Of a stretch of 60,000 bases of DNA, positions 21,584 through 34,065 are shown in pieces. The notes beneath the pieces were generated by a model, which saw only the letters and a list, made by a program, of their open reading frames with translations, was not told the origin of the DNA and did no database searches. Origin of the DNA: Lineus longissimus. Taxonomy: Eukaryota; Nemertea; Pilidiophora; Heteronemertea; Lineidae. The position numbers were made by a program, and so were the translations under genes. The DNA lies in the NCBI RefSeq assembly GCF_910592395.1, contig NC_088325.1, positions 3,813,501-3,873,500 on the forward strand, written 5' to 3'. Numbering within the stretch: the first letter of the stretch is position 1; every line of letters starts with the position of its first letter.

Positions 21584-21711
21584 CCGTGGTGGCGCTGATG
21601 CGGCCGCTGTAATCAAGAGAGTGGCTGAGTCGCTCTATGTTATGACGGACCTAACCAAAATTGTATACATTTTCGCATTGCTACAATGAAAGACCTAATA
21701 CTGAAACCACA

Positions 21712-21781
21712 TGTCTGTTGACTGTGCTTTAAGAAAGACTGGCATCATGCTTAGTCTCTCTTAAAGCACAGTCAACAGACA
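21712..21781. repeat. Small hairpin, copy 2
   Basis: TGTCTGTTGACTGTGCTTTA and its exact inverse form a 23-bp stem. The homologous hairpin at 1396-1465 has weaker arms. Confidence 0.7.
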
Positions 21782-22136
21782 CCACTATACCCCTCACACT
21801 CAGAAACCACAAACACCCCCTTCCTGCTACCTTAAAGGCCATATATCAAGGTTTTTTGCCATTTTCTGCTGTAAGACGATTTCAAAAGTGTACCTAACAC
21901 TTTATACAATACAGAAAACCAAATGCAATTAGCTCCATCCATTTTGAAGATATAGCCAATTATGTGTTTGACAACTTGATTACCTAATCAGGCTAGCAAC
22001 TGGCTTGTTAGAGCCAGGCGGCGGGTTCAGCAAAAGTTGTGATGTAGATCAGGTTATCTGTACATGTCATGCAATCATAAAAACAGGAGGGCCTTAATTA
22101 ATTATGCACACCTGGAAGTAATGTGTTTCATTCACT

Positions 22137-22442
22137 ATGGTGTATTGTGTGGCTCCGAATTGTGTCAAGGATAGCACAAAGAACAATCGAATGACGGATG
22201 GGACCCATTTTCATGAATTTCCAAAGCCAGTTGAACGAGAGAGGAGGAAGCTGTGGATTCGGAATTGCAAACGTTTGGAGTGTTGGAAGCCTTGGCCTTC
22301 GGCCAAACTTTGCAGTGATCACTTTATCGATACGGATTATCACATGAAGCCGGATATCTGCATCCAACTGAATATTAAATGCCACTTGTTAAAAACAGCT
22401 GTTCCAACCATGTCAATTGCATTTAATGCCCGTGGCTGCTGA
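22137..22442 (+). CDS. THAP-domain protein of transposon, copy 2
   Basis: The 101-aa protein is the same as that of copy 1 at 2218-2523, with intact C2CH ligands (Cys4, Cys9, Cys59, His62), Trp40, Phe63 and the AVPT box. Two copies about 20 kb apart keep the same protein, while non-coding parts of the element carry substitutions and small indels. Either insertion was recent or the ORF was under selection (inference). Confidence 0.8.
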   Translation: MVYCVAPNCVKDSTKNNRMTDGTHFHEFPKPVERERRKLWIRNCKRLECWKPWPSAKLCSDHFIDTDYHMKPDICIQLNIKCHLLKTAVPTMSIAFNARGC

Positions 22443-22836
22443 GGTCGGTTGTTATACATAATGTGTAGGCCCTATTGGGGCCTGTGATACCGCATAGTGT
22501 CTTCTTGTGTTCCAGCCATAGCAAGGTGACAGCGACACAGGTCAGTGTCAGTGACAGCCACTGTCAATGACAGATTATTGTCATCTGACATCTAGGCCTA
22601 TCTAACGTTGCACGGCATTATATCGTCACGTCAAGATGATTGTGCATAATACCGTCACTTTTCAATAGTAGTTCAGCGTCATGACATAACTGGCGATACA
22701 ACACTGACGAGGCGAAACAATATTGTGCAACATTAGTCTGTTCAAAAATCATACATGTTATGCATCTGCAACCGTCTATCAATGTCTTCTTTGCTATATC
22801 GGCAGGTCTGCCATGCAAATTGATTAACCACAAATT

Positions 22837-22989
22837 CTAATCACTTTCGTCCGAATGATCACTCTCATTATGATCTAGTGATATTAATGGCTCGAACATG
22901 TACGGCTCAACGTTTAAATATCCTTCTGTATCGACCAAAACATCCTCAAATTCACTGCTCTCACTCTCTGAACTGTATGCGGAAGCCAT
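22837..22989 (-). CDS. Short acidic ORF of THAP transposon, copy 2
   Basis: This 50-aa ORF is homologous to 2904-3056. It carries the EPYMFEP motif intact, where copy 1 has Leu for the first Pro, and Phe for Ile near residue 14. The ending is the same acidic HNESDHSDESD. It may be a first exon: a GT lies near the stop, but no partner exon could be identified. Confidence 0.5.
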   Translation of the reverse strand: MASAYSSESESSEFEDVLVDTEGYLNVEPYMFEPLISLDHNESDHSDESD

Positions 22990-25140
22990 CTTGCTTTGTT
23001 CTGACTGACCTGATCTACGTCATCAAAAAATCTCTAGCGGCCACATGTGCAACTAATCTAAAGTTGTGTGTGGTGGGAAATTCAAATAGTTTAAAATTGA
23101 AAATTGAAATAACTAAATAATGACTTTATTATTAGAATTTTTTTAATGTCTGGGATCTTGTTTTTTTAACCCTCAACATATTTCATGAGTATCAAGCATG
23201 TTTTCAAACCTTGATATATGGCCTTTAATATTCTGGATTTCTGCCCTAGTTAACTATAGACTACCAAGGCCCATACACGATCACAATGTACACTGTAATA
23301 AAAAGGAAAATGTCAAAAAGCATCTAAGATTTCCAATAGAAATACATGTACAATGTACTTCATTTTCTCCCAAACGGAGCTATTCGCATCAACACTAGAC
23401 ATTGTGAAGCTAGCTGCTCCCAATAAAGAGATCGCCTAACAACATAATAGACACGCTTTTCGTTGATAATTATGTATTGTCACAAATAATTTTCTCAGCG
23501 TCTGCTATCACGTTGCATGTACGTGGTTGAAATGGAGGGAGAAGTAATTCCAATTCGATGGATATGAAATGAAAATTACGGTAATTTTGACTTGGAAGCG
23601 CTGAGCGCGATCGCTTCAAGGCACAGGTATAACCCGAGTCAATAATGGTGATAGTACTAGTAGCTCGGACTGGTACATCAAATTACGTATCCGCGGTCTT
23701 ACTCAACCAAAGTGGGCACAACGGATTGTGGCATCACTGATTTCCGCGGACTCATCATTAGACTGAGCTAGCCCGCCATTCTTTGGATACATCCCTGCCA
23801 GAAGGACGATAGACCAACAAGTGTTCGTTTCAAAATAGTGGCGGAGGAAAGTTCGTTAGGAATGGGCTCTTTACTTCATTTTTTTTGTCCTTCTTCTGGT
23901 TGATCAGACTCTGAACGCGTTGTTGCTTTTCCGATTTTGTTTCACCTCTTAGACAGTAGAAAAACGCGTTATTTCTTATTTTTAGTATAATACGCACACG
24001 TCCTGGCGCGAATACCTCTCCCGCCTCGTGAGTGCACGCCGAGATCGGAGTTCTCGTCACCACGCTATTACGAAGCAACATTTCCATTATCGTTGCAGTA
24101 GCGGGGTAATCGACCGCCAACAGCGTGACGTCGTGGTATAGATTTTCGTCTCCACACAGCACATCACCGTGCATCGATCCGCACAAAAATTATTTGTGCA
24201 CGGAGGCCTCACTCGGGTCAAGTCGGGTCCAAAATCGGAAAAGTGTGTCAATTTAGTCAGTTTTTGAATTTTTAAATTTATGGGTTATTCAATGATGAGA
24301 AATGCGACTGTGGAGTTGAAGGTGACTGGATAGCCGACAGCTTGGTAACAATGCTCTTAATAATACCAGTAGTCCTTTAACCCTGGTTAAGAGAACTGAA
24401 CAACCTGTAAAAACATATTTTACCGAAAAATCGAAACATTCTTCTCCTAAACGTCGAATCAGCAGATTCTATTGACGATCGTGGACTTTGGTCTATTGTC
24501 TCTCTGGCCATAGACCGTCATCTACCATCGAATAATAGATTAAAGTTGACATCCAGCCACGTTTCCGTCAGCGCACTTCCGCACCTTATTCCCATGAGCA
24601 GAGTCTTTCAAATAAATTTATCAAAACTTTCTTTATTTGAAAGAATCTGTTATGAGATAGTTCCCTCTGCTGATCGAGCTCTTGAATACCTCGCACCAGT
24701 CCGAGGTCACACCGGTGTAACGTTTTTTCCGCTCGTAGTATGAAAACGTTGTGGACACGTTTTAGTCTCTGCTTCGCATTGAAAAGTGTCCGCCTCTCTC
24801 CAGCTGGGTGAAATTTAAGTTCGAGTTCCCAAGGAACATGATTACAGTGTGTAAGAAAACCGACGCAGACAGCTTACTCAAGATCTAACCCAGGAATTAA
24901 TGGCACTTCTAGCTAACGCTAATGTTATCGTTATTCTATCTATTGATTTTAATTCCAGTCCCTAAATAGGACTAACGTTAGCATTTGCGTTACACGAGAT
25001 GGTCTTTTGATCCGTCTTGATATCCTTATAGGATAACAGGAGACTCCTTCGAATTTTATCCCAGTGACTAAAAACGCCAACTTTATCGGGTACAGTGGTG
25101 CATCAACTGATCATTTCGGACTGTATGTACACAGACTATC

Positions 25141-27549
25141 ATGATGATGATAAATAGCACAGACCTCGTGCCCGTGGACTCATATTGGGCGTTAGAACTA
25201 ACACTCATCATAATGAAAAAATGGTTCATCGCCTGTGTGATTGTTCCAATAGGCATCGTCAGTAACGTTGTCCTTTTGTTGATCACGACGAAGGAGGAAT
25301 ATCGCCGTAGTTCTAACTGCACCTACTTGGCGGCGCTGTCAGTGCTGGATACAATGGACCTAGTGGCATCCGCTATTTATGTCGGATTGTTCAATCACGG
25401 TTATGAGATCGACACTGTCGTTATTGAATTCGTAGGTCAGATCTCCTGGAAGTAAGTAGAAATACGACCGCTAGGTGTCGCAACGCTATGAGCATGCTGG
25501 TTTCCTACACCTCTGCCAGTGTGGAAAGCCATCGGTAGTGGCTGCCATTAACCATAACTAACTCTATCGGAACCGTCAGGAGCTAACACGTAGCCTACTG
25601 GCGAAATGGGTCTGCAGAAGCCTTTTCGTTTAAAGGCTTATGTAAGGTGCATTTCACAGATTTTGACTTTTCGTGGATTGCTGGTTATGCACAGCGACAG
25701 CATTATATTGGTTACAAATTGTCTCATCAGACGGCAGGATGGCGCCAAATAAGCCACATCGCAGTTAGAGCGTCATAAAATTTCGTATTTAGTATTTCGT
25801 AGTCAATGGCATCTGTCGGAATGATCGCACATCAGTCTACTTCAAAGCGTCACCTCTATCTCAGAATTGAATATAAAGTAGTGCGTTCGATTACCTTAGT
25901 TACTTTGCCCCGCGCCAACGTCTATTGATCAGATTTATACAAATTTAATGTTAGTTTTATTGGATGGGGCGTCTGTAGAATGTTTGAAACCCAAAAACTA
26001 AGCGATTTTTTTCGATTTCGATTTCGTGCACGTACTTGTTTCTACAAGCTCTCTCTCTCCACATTGGACCAATCTCTTCTCGACCATCATAATATGTTTG
26101 CTTTTTTGCCTATTTTGGTATAATACCAATAGGGACCAAGAAGCGGTATCATATGAAGGTACATGCTTGTACAACTTGATCACCAGGTTGCATAGGTTTA
26201 TTTGCATGTAAAAAACGTTGCGATTTTTCGATCGAGGTATGGGTGGCGCGATCGAGTTGCAGGATGTTGCTTGATTTGTAGGATTCAACGAAATGAAGCC
26301 ATGGCGGAAGAATATTAAGCATAACCTGTAAGTGGGGACTACTGACATTTTAGGTGCAATAGCTGAAATTATACACCAGCTGGCGGCTGAAGAATTAGCC
26401 CCAGTCTGCGCAGCGCGTCGTCAATGCATCGACCTGCACAAAGTTGATCGCTGCACAGGCTTGGGTGCTCGCTCGAAGCTCTTCATAAGACTTGCTGAAC
26501 CTGCTTATTTTCTCGGTTTGTACTCAGTAGGGTTGTTTACACGGGACCAAGCCGATCTAGATCGATCCGGATAAATCTAGATTGCCTGCACGGATGTGAT
26601 CAATCTCCCAATGAGAGCACTCCGCTTCATTTGCCTCGGCCCCTATCAGTATCACTAGGCAATCGTTACCAATGGCGAGGTTATGAGATTGGAATGTTAT
26701 CTGGTCTGGTCTGGTCTGATGTGGTCTGGTTGGATGTACATGCTTACTTCATTACGAGACTTCGTCATTCATAACGTCGTGAGTGGTGTGATGTGATCTT
26801 GTCTGGTCTGGGCGGGTGTGGTTTGGTCCCGTGTAAACGGCCCTAGCGCCGCGAATCAGTGTTCTAAACTGTATCACGGGTTTTTTTCCAGTTATGTTGT
26901 CTACTTCTCGTACGTAACTGCGCAAGCCTCGAGACTTTGCCTGGCGGCCATGACAATCGATCGCGCATGCGCAGTTATTTTCCCACTGAAGGCAAAGACG
27001 ATCTGCACGGCATCTCGTGCAAGAAAGGTTATCATAGTTTGCACCGTTATCCCAAGTTTATGGGACCTTCATTTCCTGATTCCAACATTTCCCAAAACTG
27101 CATCAGAGGAACTATTTGTCTATTCGTTCGACTGCTCACTTGGCGTATTGATACCTTTTGCGATAATTCTCACGGCCAATGTTGTCATCATTGCCGGCTT
27201 GAAGCGGGCTGCGGGTATCAGAAGCTCAACCAGTGCCAAGGACACGAGCGCGAGAGAGAAATTTTTGACCCGAGTCCTAATTCTCATCTCATTCGCGTTC
27301 ATCGTCACGTGCCTGCCGTACGGAGTTCACGAACTGATGCTGTTTGGTATCCCAGAATACAGCGCGAAATATGACTTCCGTTTCCGGTACTGGAGGATTC
27401 GATTTGAAGCAGAGCATTGGATTCTTATGGCATTTAATTATTTAAACCACGCTACAAATTTCTTCTTTTATGTGTTAGGGGGAGGGAAGAAGTTTAAGAA
27501 AGATGTTAGGGACATTTTCTGTATCAGTCGCAAGCCGGACCAGCACTAA
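25141..27549 (+). CDS. Divergent class A GPCR, unit 1
   Basis: Exon 1 is 25141-25451 and exon 2 is 26892-27549, with GTAAGT and TTTTTTTCCAG splice sites, phase 2 and split codon AAT. The protein is 322 aa. Seven membrane segments lie near 28-50, 58-83, 98-127, 149-167, 187-206, 230-255 and 279-300. The DRY motif reads DRA (127-129), TM6 has CLPY, and TM7 ends NHATNFFFY, like invertebrate peptide-type receptors. Position 3.25 is Trp103 where most class A receptors have Cys, so the TM3-ECL2 disulfide is missing. ECL2 has a lone Cys185 in this copy only. NST (5-7) and NCT (59-61) are glycosylation sequons. The intron lacks an insert of about 600 bp found in the other units, marking this as the earliest-diverged copy. 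Ligand unknown. Confidence 0.85.
26529..26844. mobile_element. Intronic MITE ending 47 bp before exon 2, unit 1
   Basis: AGGGTTGTTTACACGGGACC and, inverted, AGGGCCGTTTACACGGGACC bound a 316-bp element that ends just before the exon 2 acceptor. The right half is rich in GGTCTGGTCTGG. It is present in every unit (32844-33361, 37601-38119, 40730-41190, 47146-47670), so it predates the duplications. Unit 1 has the short form, without the nested element. Confidence 0.65.
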
Positions 27550-27690
27550 TACCATCTTGACCTTCAATGTATCAACATTGCTACATCGCGCGTCCGCGGC
27601 AATACCGCTGGAAATTCAGTATGACTAATGCAGGCATAACGCGCACAAAGAACTTGGTAATCGAGAATCTTCTGGGCTTTGACCGGTGGG

Positions 27691-27780
27691 TATATAAGGC
27701 CTATCTCGGTGGTCAGCGCAGAATTATCACGATAGTGTACCTGAATGCTGAAAGTAGCAACAAAGTTGAATGTTATATAG
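27691..27780 (+). promoter_or_regulatory. Conserved TATA box and mini-ORF after GPCR unit 1
   Basis: GGTGGGTATATAAGGC lies about 140 bp after the receptor stop in all four complete units (27691, 34207, 42040, 48521). It is followed about 50 bp later by an ATG opening MLKVATKLNV. In unit 1 the frame stops after 11 codons, at 27780. Unit 5 keeps a longer version. Confidence 0.35.
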
Positions 27781-29913
27781 GATAAACGAGATTCTTCAGT
27801 CAAGAATATACGATTTTGAAGAAGTCAAGTGTCATCTCGCTTTCTTGCTCCGGATTATTGAGAATCAGCATCAGGACGCTTGATTGGCGACGCAACAGAC
27901 AATAAAAAGGATTGCATAATTGGAATGTAATCAAAATTTTTTCTGGAAACACCTGTTTTTGTGTCCATGCCCATTCTAATCCATTTCTTTTTTTCGATCG
28001 ATAAATAATTATTCCATATATCGGTAACCCTTTATTAGGGTTATTGACGCCATGATGTAACTGGACAGGTCACTTATGACACTCCTACCGTTGTTGAATA
28101 GATGTCTTTTGGCATGAATTATAAAGAATATTCTTTGTTAAATCTTGCTGGTAGTATATGTGCGTAAGTATGCATGTAATTCTGAGGAAATTATTTTGTG
28201 TGCCCAACCCCATAACCTTCCTTGGGAGGGTAGCCGTGTTCTGAGCTTACAGTGCAGTGGGACAGTGTCAGAAGTCACCACAAATAGGAATTATCCAGGG
28301 TTGATTTCCAACCAGAAAAAAGTCTGTTATTACAGAACCAGTGTGAGATATAAACATGAAACACAGCAGGAAGTCTTATTTTTTGCTGTACTACAACAAC
28401 ATTTCTTTTTTCGTGGTTTTTTTCAAGAAATTAAAAAAGTTTATGGTACCTTTTGTAAATTGACGATTAAGTAATGAAGACAATGATGCAGTTCATTGTA
28501 ATCATAATGAATAATACAGACAACAACTTGTGCGACAACTTTGTGAAAACCGCACTGAAAACGGTTGTCATGAGTAGTTTAGGAGATGTCATAAGTTGTA
28601 GGTGTTGATATTAATAAGCGAGACGGTACATGGTCGACTTACATGGCGGAGGGAGAAATAATTGCAACTCGATGCCTGGATATGAAATGAAAATTACGAT
28701 AATTTTGATTGGGAAGCGCTAAGAGCGATCGCTTCAAGGCACGTGTACCTGAATCAGCCCGTGATTGTATGTAGCACGTACTAGTGTATACATAAAATTA
28801 CATACCCGCTGTCTTATTCAACAAAAGTGGGCTCACCGGATTGTGGCATCACCGATTTCCACGGACCTGTCATTAGACTTAGCTAGCCCGTCATCATTTG
28901 GATACATCCCTGCCAGAAGGACGATAGACCAACAAGTGTTCGTTTCAAAATAGTGGCGGAGAAAGGTTCGTTAGGAATGGGCGGCTTTTACTTCATTATG
29001 TTTGTTCTTCTTCTGGTAAACTCTGAACATGTTGATGCTAGTTTTCCGATTTTGTTTCACCTAATAGATAGTAGAAAAACGCGCTATTCTTTATTTATAG
29101 TATAATATGCAGAAGACCTTGTGCTAAGACCTTTCTAGTCTCGTGAGTGCACGCCGAGATCGGAGTTCACGTAACCTCGCTATTACGACGCAACGTCATT
29201 ATTTCTACATTATCTGCGCACGGAAGTCTAACTCTGGTCAAGTCGGAACAAAATCGGAAAAGCTTCTTGATAGATTTTCCATTTGATGGGTTATGATGGG
29301 ACTACATGTATTTCTCTTCCAGTCATGTCACCCGCAGAGCTGTTCACATATGCGTCGTTTTTTTATTGCGACAGGGAACCTGCGTGCCATTTCGTATATA
29401 CAAATGTTCCCAATCGTCTCGCTAGGAGGCTGACAAGCCCTCTTCGTAGACTTATGTCATTTGACGTCATCTTTGCCGTAATTTCGGAATCTTTCGGGAG
29501 TGTTTGGCAGGCCATCGGGATTTTTCGGGAAGTTCCGTGAAGGCAGGGAGGATAAAAGCTGACACATTCGAAACGCTGCCTCCGTAGAGGGAAATATAAG
29601 TTCGAGTTCCCGAGGAACATGATTACAGTGTTTAATAAAACGCAGATAGCTTACAGGAATTCATGGCACTTCCAGCTAACGCTAATGTTATCGTTTTTCT
29701 ATTTTTGATTTCAGTCCAATTCCTAAATAGAACTAATACACGAGACGGTCTTTCGACCCGTCTTGATATCTTTACAGGATAACAGTAGATTCTTTCGACT
29801 TTGATACCAGTGACTAAAAACGCCAACTTTATCGGGTAACGTCACGCCCACAGTAGTGCATCAGCTGATTATTTCGGACTATTTTGGCGAGGTTGTATAC
29901 ATATACTCACATA

Positions 29914-32900
29914 ATGATGATAAATAGCACGGACCTCGTGCCCGTGGACACTTATTGTGCGTTAGAACTTACACTCATCATAATGAAAAAATGGTTCGTT
30001 GCCTGTGTGATTGTTCCAATAGGCATCGTCAGTAACCTTGTCCTTTTGTTGATCACGACGAAGGAGGAATATCGCCGTAGTTCTAACTGCACCTACTTGG
30101 CGGCGCTGTCAGTGCTGGATACACTGCAGCTAGTGGCAACTGCTATTTATGTGGGATTGTTCAGTCACGGTTATGAGATCGACAGTGTGGTTATAGAATT
30201 CGTAGGCCTTATCTCCTGGAAGTAAGTAAAAATACGACCGCTAGGTGCCGCAACGCTACACGCTATGAGTACAATTTCCACGCCAAGTCAACCTGCCCAC
30301 CTCACTGACTTTTCTCAAAATGCTGTGATAATCTTTTCCCGGTATAGGAGTTACCACTCGTCATGTATTGTGTCTAATTTCCTCTAATTAGACTTCTCTA
30401 ACTATGCATTAATGACTACGTCATGGGATACTTCACCCTCCAACAAGTCGACGTGCTAATTGGTTCTTTTAAATTATTTTTGACGGGTTATTCTAAAATG
30501 TGTGTCGAAAATAGCCGGAATCAGCTGGAATAGCGAACTTGTTGTTCCATTTTAGCCACTCCTCGTTTGTCGCCTGCCGCGAATCATGTAGCATTGTGCA
30601 AAAAGTGCAATCAAAATTGTTCTAAAAAGGCATAATATTGCTTAAATTTGTAAATTCTTGAAGTTGGAATATTAGGTTTTTAACATTTTGAAATTTTCAA
30701 TCGAGGCAAAATGTCATATTTGAGTTTGATTAAGTGTCACAAGTTTCTTGTAATAGTGATAAACCTTTGGTGCCAGGGCAATCATGGGAGCAACCTAAAA
30801 TGTGGAAGCGGGAATTATTGCCCACTGGCAAGCGAGGGTGGCTATGAACATTGTTGATTTCTTGCACCTCTGCCAGTGTTGAAAGGCATCGGTAGTGGCT
30901 GCCATTAACTATAACTAACTCTATCTGAAGCGTCAAGAGCTAACATGTAGCCTACTGGCGAAATGGGTCTACCTAAGCCTTTTCGTATGGTGCATTTCAC
31001 AGATTTCGACTTCTTTCGTTGACTGCTCGTTATGCACAGCGACAGCATTATATTGGTTACCGATTGTCCCACCAGATGGCAGGATGGCGCCCAACTAGCC
31101 AATGGCATCTGCCGAAATTATCTCACACCAGTCTACTTCAATGCGTCAACTCTATATCCGAATTGAATATAAGTAGCGCGTTCGATTATCATACGTACTT
31201 TGCCCCGCGCCAATTGAGATTTATATAAATTTGATGTTAGTTTTAGGGGTTGGAGCGTCTGTAGAATGTTTGAAACCCCAATACTATGAGTGTTTTTTTT
31301 CGATTTCGTGCACCTACTTGTTTCTACAAGCTCTCTCTTTCCACTTCTCGACCATCATAATATGTTTGCCTTTTTTGCCTATTTGGTATAATACAAATAG
31401 GGAACGAGAAGCGGAATATATGAAGGTACATTCTTATTCAACTTGATCACCATGAAGCATAGGTTTGCATGTAAAAAACGTTGCGCCTGGCGTTCGCGAT
31501 GGCGCTCTCGATTTTTCGATCGAGTTATAGATTTGCAGGATTCAACGAAATGAAGCCCTGGTCGAAGAAAATGAAGCATGAACATGTTCAGTGCAGACTA
31601 TACATTATAGTAGTTTCACCATACCAGCTTGCGGCTGAAGAATCAGCCTCAGTCGATCGCTGCACGGGGTCAGGTGTATTTTGTCATGTCGGAATTGAAT
31701 TAAGGAATTGAACCCGAGGCGGAGGACCTTGGTTGAGTTACCAAGACACTCGAGGGTGGAGCTAAAATACAGTCCAAACCCGAGCCGACAGGCGAGGGTT
31801 TGGACGAAATTTTAGCTCCACCCGAGAGTGTCTTGGTAACTTAACCAAGGTCCGAAGCCGAGGGTTCAATTTCTATTCTAAAATACCTCAAACTTAAAAA
31901 GATAGGCCACGAAATAACTTGAATATGTGCGAATTTGGCAAATTCCATCCATCGCCTGCCCGGAGCGCCGGTGGCGCCGTTGTTTACATTATGTTACGGC
32001 AGCGCGTATAGGAAGTCCGGATCGGCTCGCTCAAGTGATGCTAAAATCCGCGCAAATGGGCTATTTGGAGCGTTTTTCTCAGCAAATATGTGTAGTGCTC
32101 ATTAAAAAACTTAGGGTGGTTGATGCTTCCTTGACTGATTTGTGTTTGAAGCAGTGTTTTGAGAGCCTCAAACTTCTGAAGTGAGCTGTGTGCATGGTTT
32201 CCACATTTTAGTGCAACCCGAGGGAACTTTGGTAGAGCATCTTGGTTGCGTGTCCAAAACACTCCACTCTCAGAACGAGGCTTATGCATTTTCCATTTAA
32301 AAGTTGGCTTTACGGTACCAAGGTATTTTAGAATTCAGAATAATAGTGTGATAATTCAATCAGGTTTTGAATTTTTCCTTACTTTCGCAATCTTATGATG
32401 GAAAGAGTAGACATGACAGCCGACAGTTTGGTTGAAATGCCCTAAAAATGCCATTGGTTCCTACCAAATTTTCGTATGATACAATTTATAGACATTACCC
32501 TTGAAGTGGATTTTTGATAAGGAGGAATTCGTTCGCAAATTAAAAAAAAGCGTTTTCGCGCCACATTTGGGGTTGTGTGTGTGGGACAGGTTTCGAATTC
32601 CATACTAACGGCGAAGTACGAAATGCGAGTCAATGTCGTCGTCAATTAAGTCACGCACGTGATAAATCATTGACGCGATTCCCGAAAATCGTTTAAGGAA
32701 ATCTGTAGGTTATAGCGGGAAATTGAAAACAAAGGCCGTCGATTCAATGTTCACTGACTCCATACTTTGTACTTCGTCGTTCCTCGCTCGAAGCTCTTCA
32801 TAAGACTTGCTGAACCAGCCTATTTTCTCGGTTTGTACTCAGTAGAGTTGTTTACACGGGACCAAGCCGATCTAGATCGATCCGGAAAAGTCTAGATTGT

Positions 32901-34065
32901 CTGCACGGATGTGATTAATCCAAATGTGAGCGCTCCGCTTCATTTGCCACGGTACAACCGGAAAAAGCCAAGTGTACCAGGCAACCGAAACAACGGTTGT
33001 TCAAAGCTACGCTATCAGGTTTGCGGCTGCTAAACCAACTTTATCTTGTAGGGCGCCAAATTCGCTCCGTTTGGCTTAGCGGCTGCTATGATACCGCTAA
33101 GTTAGTGGTACCTGAAGGGTTTTGTCATTGGGTGCTGCCAAGGTTAAGCGGCAACCCAAAGGGTTCTGCTAAGTTAAGTAGCGATCACTAAAACTAAAAA
33201 CAAACCAGGCTTTGAACAACCGGGCCCTGGCCTGGTTTGGTCTGGTTCGATGAACATACTTACGTCATTACGAGACCTGCGTCATTCATGACGTCGTGAG
33301 CGACGTGCTCTGATCTGGTCTGGTCTGGTCAGGCGTCGTTTGGTCCTGTGCAAACGGCCCTAAAGCCACGAAGCAGTGTTTTAAACTGTATCACGCTTGT
33401 TTTTCAGCATTGTTGTCTACCTCATTTACGTAACTGGGCAAGCCTCGAGACTTTGCCTGGGCGCCATGACAATCGATCGCGCATGCGCAGTTATGCTCCC
33501 GCTGAAGGCGAAAACAATCTGCACGGCATCTCGTGCGAGAAAGGTTATCATAATTTGCACCATTATCCCAAGTTTATGGGACCTGCATTTCCTGATTCCA
33601 ACATTTCCTACAACTGCATCCGAGGAACTATTTGTCTATTCGTTCGACGGCTCACTTGGCATATTAATACCTTTTGCGATAATTTTCACGGCCAATATTG
33701 TCATCATTGTCGGCTTGAAGCGGGCTGCCGGTATCAGAAGCTCAACGAGTGCCAAGGACACGAGCGCGAGAGAGAAATCTTTGACCCGAGTCCTAATTCT
33801 CATCTCATTCGCGTTCATCGTCACGTGCCTGCCGTACGGAATTCACGAACTGTTGCTGTTTGGTATCCCAGAATACAGCGCGAAATATGACTTCCGTTTC
33901 CGGTACTGGAGGATTCGATTTGAAGCAGAGCATTGGATTCTTAGGGCATTTAATTATTTAAACCACGCAACAAATTTCTTCTTTTATGTGTTAGGGGGAG
34001 GGAAGAAGTTTAAGAAAGATGTTAGGGACATTTTCTGTATCAGTCGCAAGCCGGTCCACCACTAA
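29914..34065 (+). CDS. Divergent class A GPCR, unit 2
   Basis: Exon 1 is 29914-30221 and exon 2 is 33408-34065, phase 2, split codon AAC (Asn). The protein is 321 aa, with the same architecture as unit 1: DRA in place of DRY, Trp at 3.25, CLPY in TM6 and NHATNFFFY in TM7. ECL2 has Gly where unit 1 has its lone Cys. The 3.2 kb intron carries a 630-bp hairpin-ended insertion (31701-32330), the MITE at 32844-33361 and a nested MITE (32994-33223). An in-frame TTG lies ten codons before the ATG, but the ATG cluster is shared by units 1, 2, 4 and 5 and is preferred. Confidence 0.85.
31701..32330 (+). mobile_element. Hairpin-ended mobile element in unit 2 intron
   Basis: It is absent at the same place in units 3-5 (which read GGAATTGAATTCAGAATAAT), and GAAT flanks both sides here. 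The left 180 bp is a long imperfect hairpin with CCTTGGTTGAGTTACCAAGA arms. The element ends AAGGTATTTTA. The same element is inserted in unit 5 in the opposite orientation and at another position (45533-46224). No recognisable protein is encoded. Confidence 0.75.
32994..33223. mobile_element. Nested MITE inside the intronic MITE, unit 2
   Basis: CGGTTGTTCAAAGC and its inverse GCTTTGAACAACCG bound a 230-bp insertion rich in GCTAAGTTA and TTAGCGGC motifs. Related copies lie in units 3 and 5, and a more diverged one in unit 4 (about 40920-41055). It is missing from unit 1. Confidence 0.6.

Larger units (their letters stand above)
20090..21850 (+). repeat. Dispersed repeat, copy 2 (partner of 720-1530)
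   Basis: Outside its insertions this copy follows 720-1530. It shares CGCCGCGTAGCGGCAAAA, the TGGCGAAACATTTATAACGG block, TCTGGCGCAAGCCAG and the hairpin before TTCCTGCTACC. It is interrupted by foldback elements at 20551-20849 and 20958-21583, and by the THAP transposon from 21836. Confidence 0.75.
21836..23224 (+). mobile_element. TTAA-flanked THAP transposon, copy 2
   Basis: The 1389-bp element has TIRs AGGCCATATATCAAGG at both ends and TTAA at 21832-21835 and 23225-23228. It differs from copy 1 by scattered bases and two small indels. The flanks match the uninserted sequence at about 1505-1530 (TTCCTGCTACC-TTAA-TACTTCTGGAT), which proves the element boundaries and the 4-bp duplication. 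The interval 23229-23522 beyond it shows nothing recognisable. Confidence 0.9.

Noticed and set aside
23830-24186. 118-codon minus-strand ORF upstream of GPCR unit 1
   Set aside because: The homologous upstream regions of units 2 and 5 do not keep this frame open, so it is likely chance.
26937-27374. 145-codon ORF overlapping GPCR exon 2 in another frame, also open in units 2 and 4
   Set aside because: It is a shadow of the well-conserved receptor frame. Unit 5 breaks it (stop at 47920), and it has no domain.
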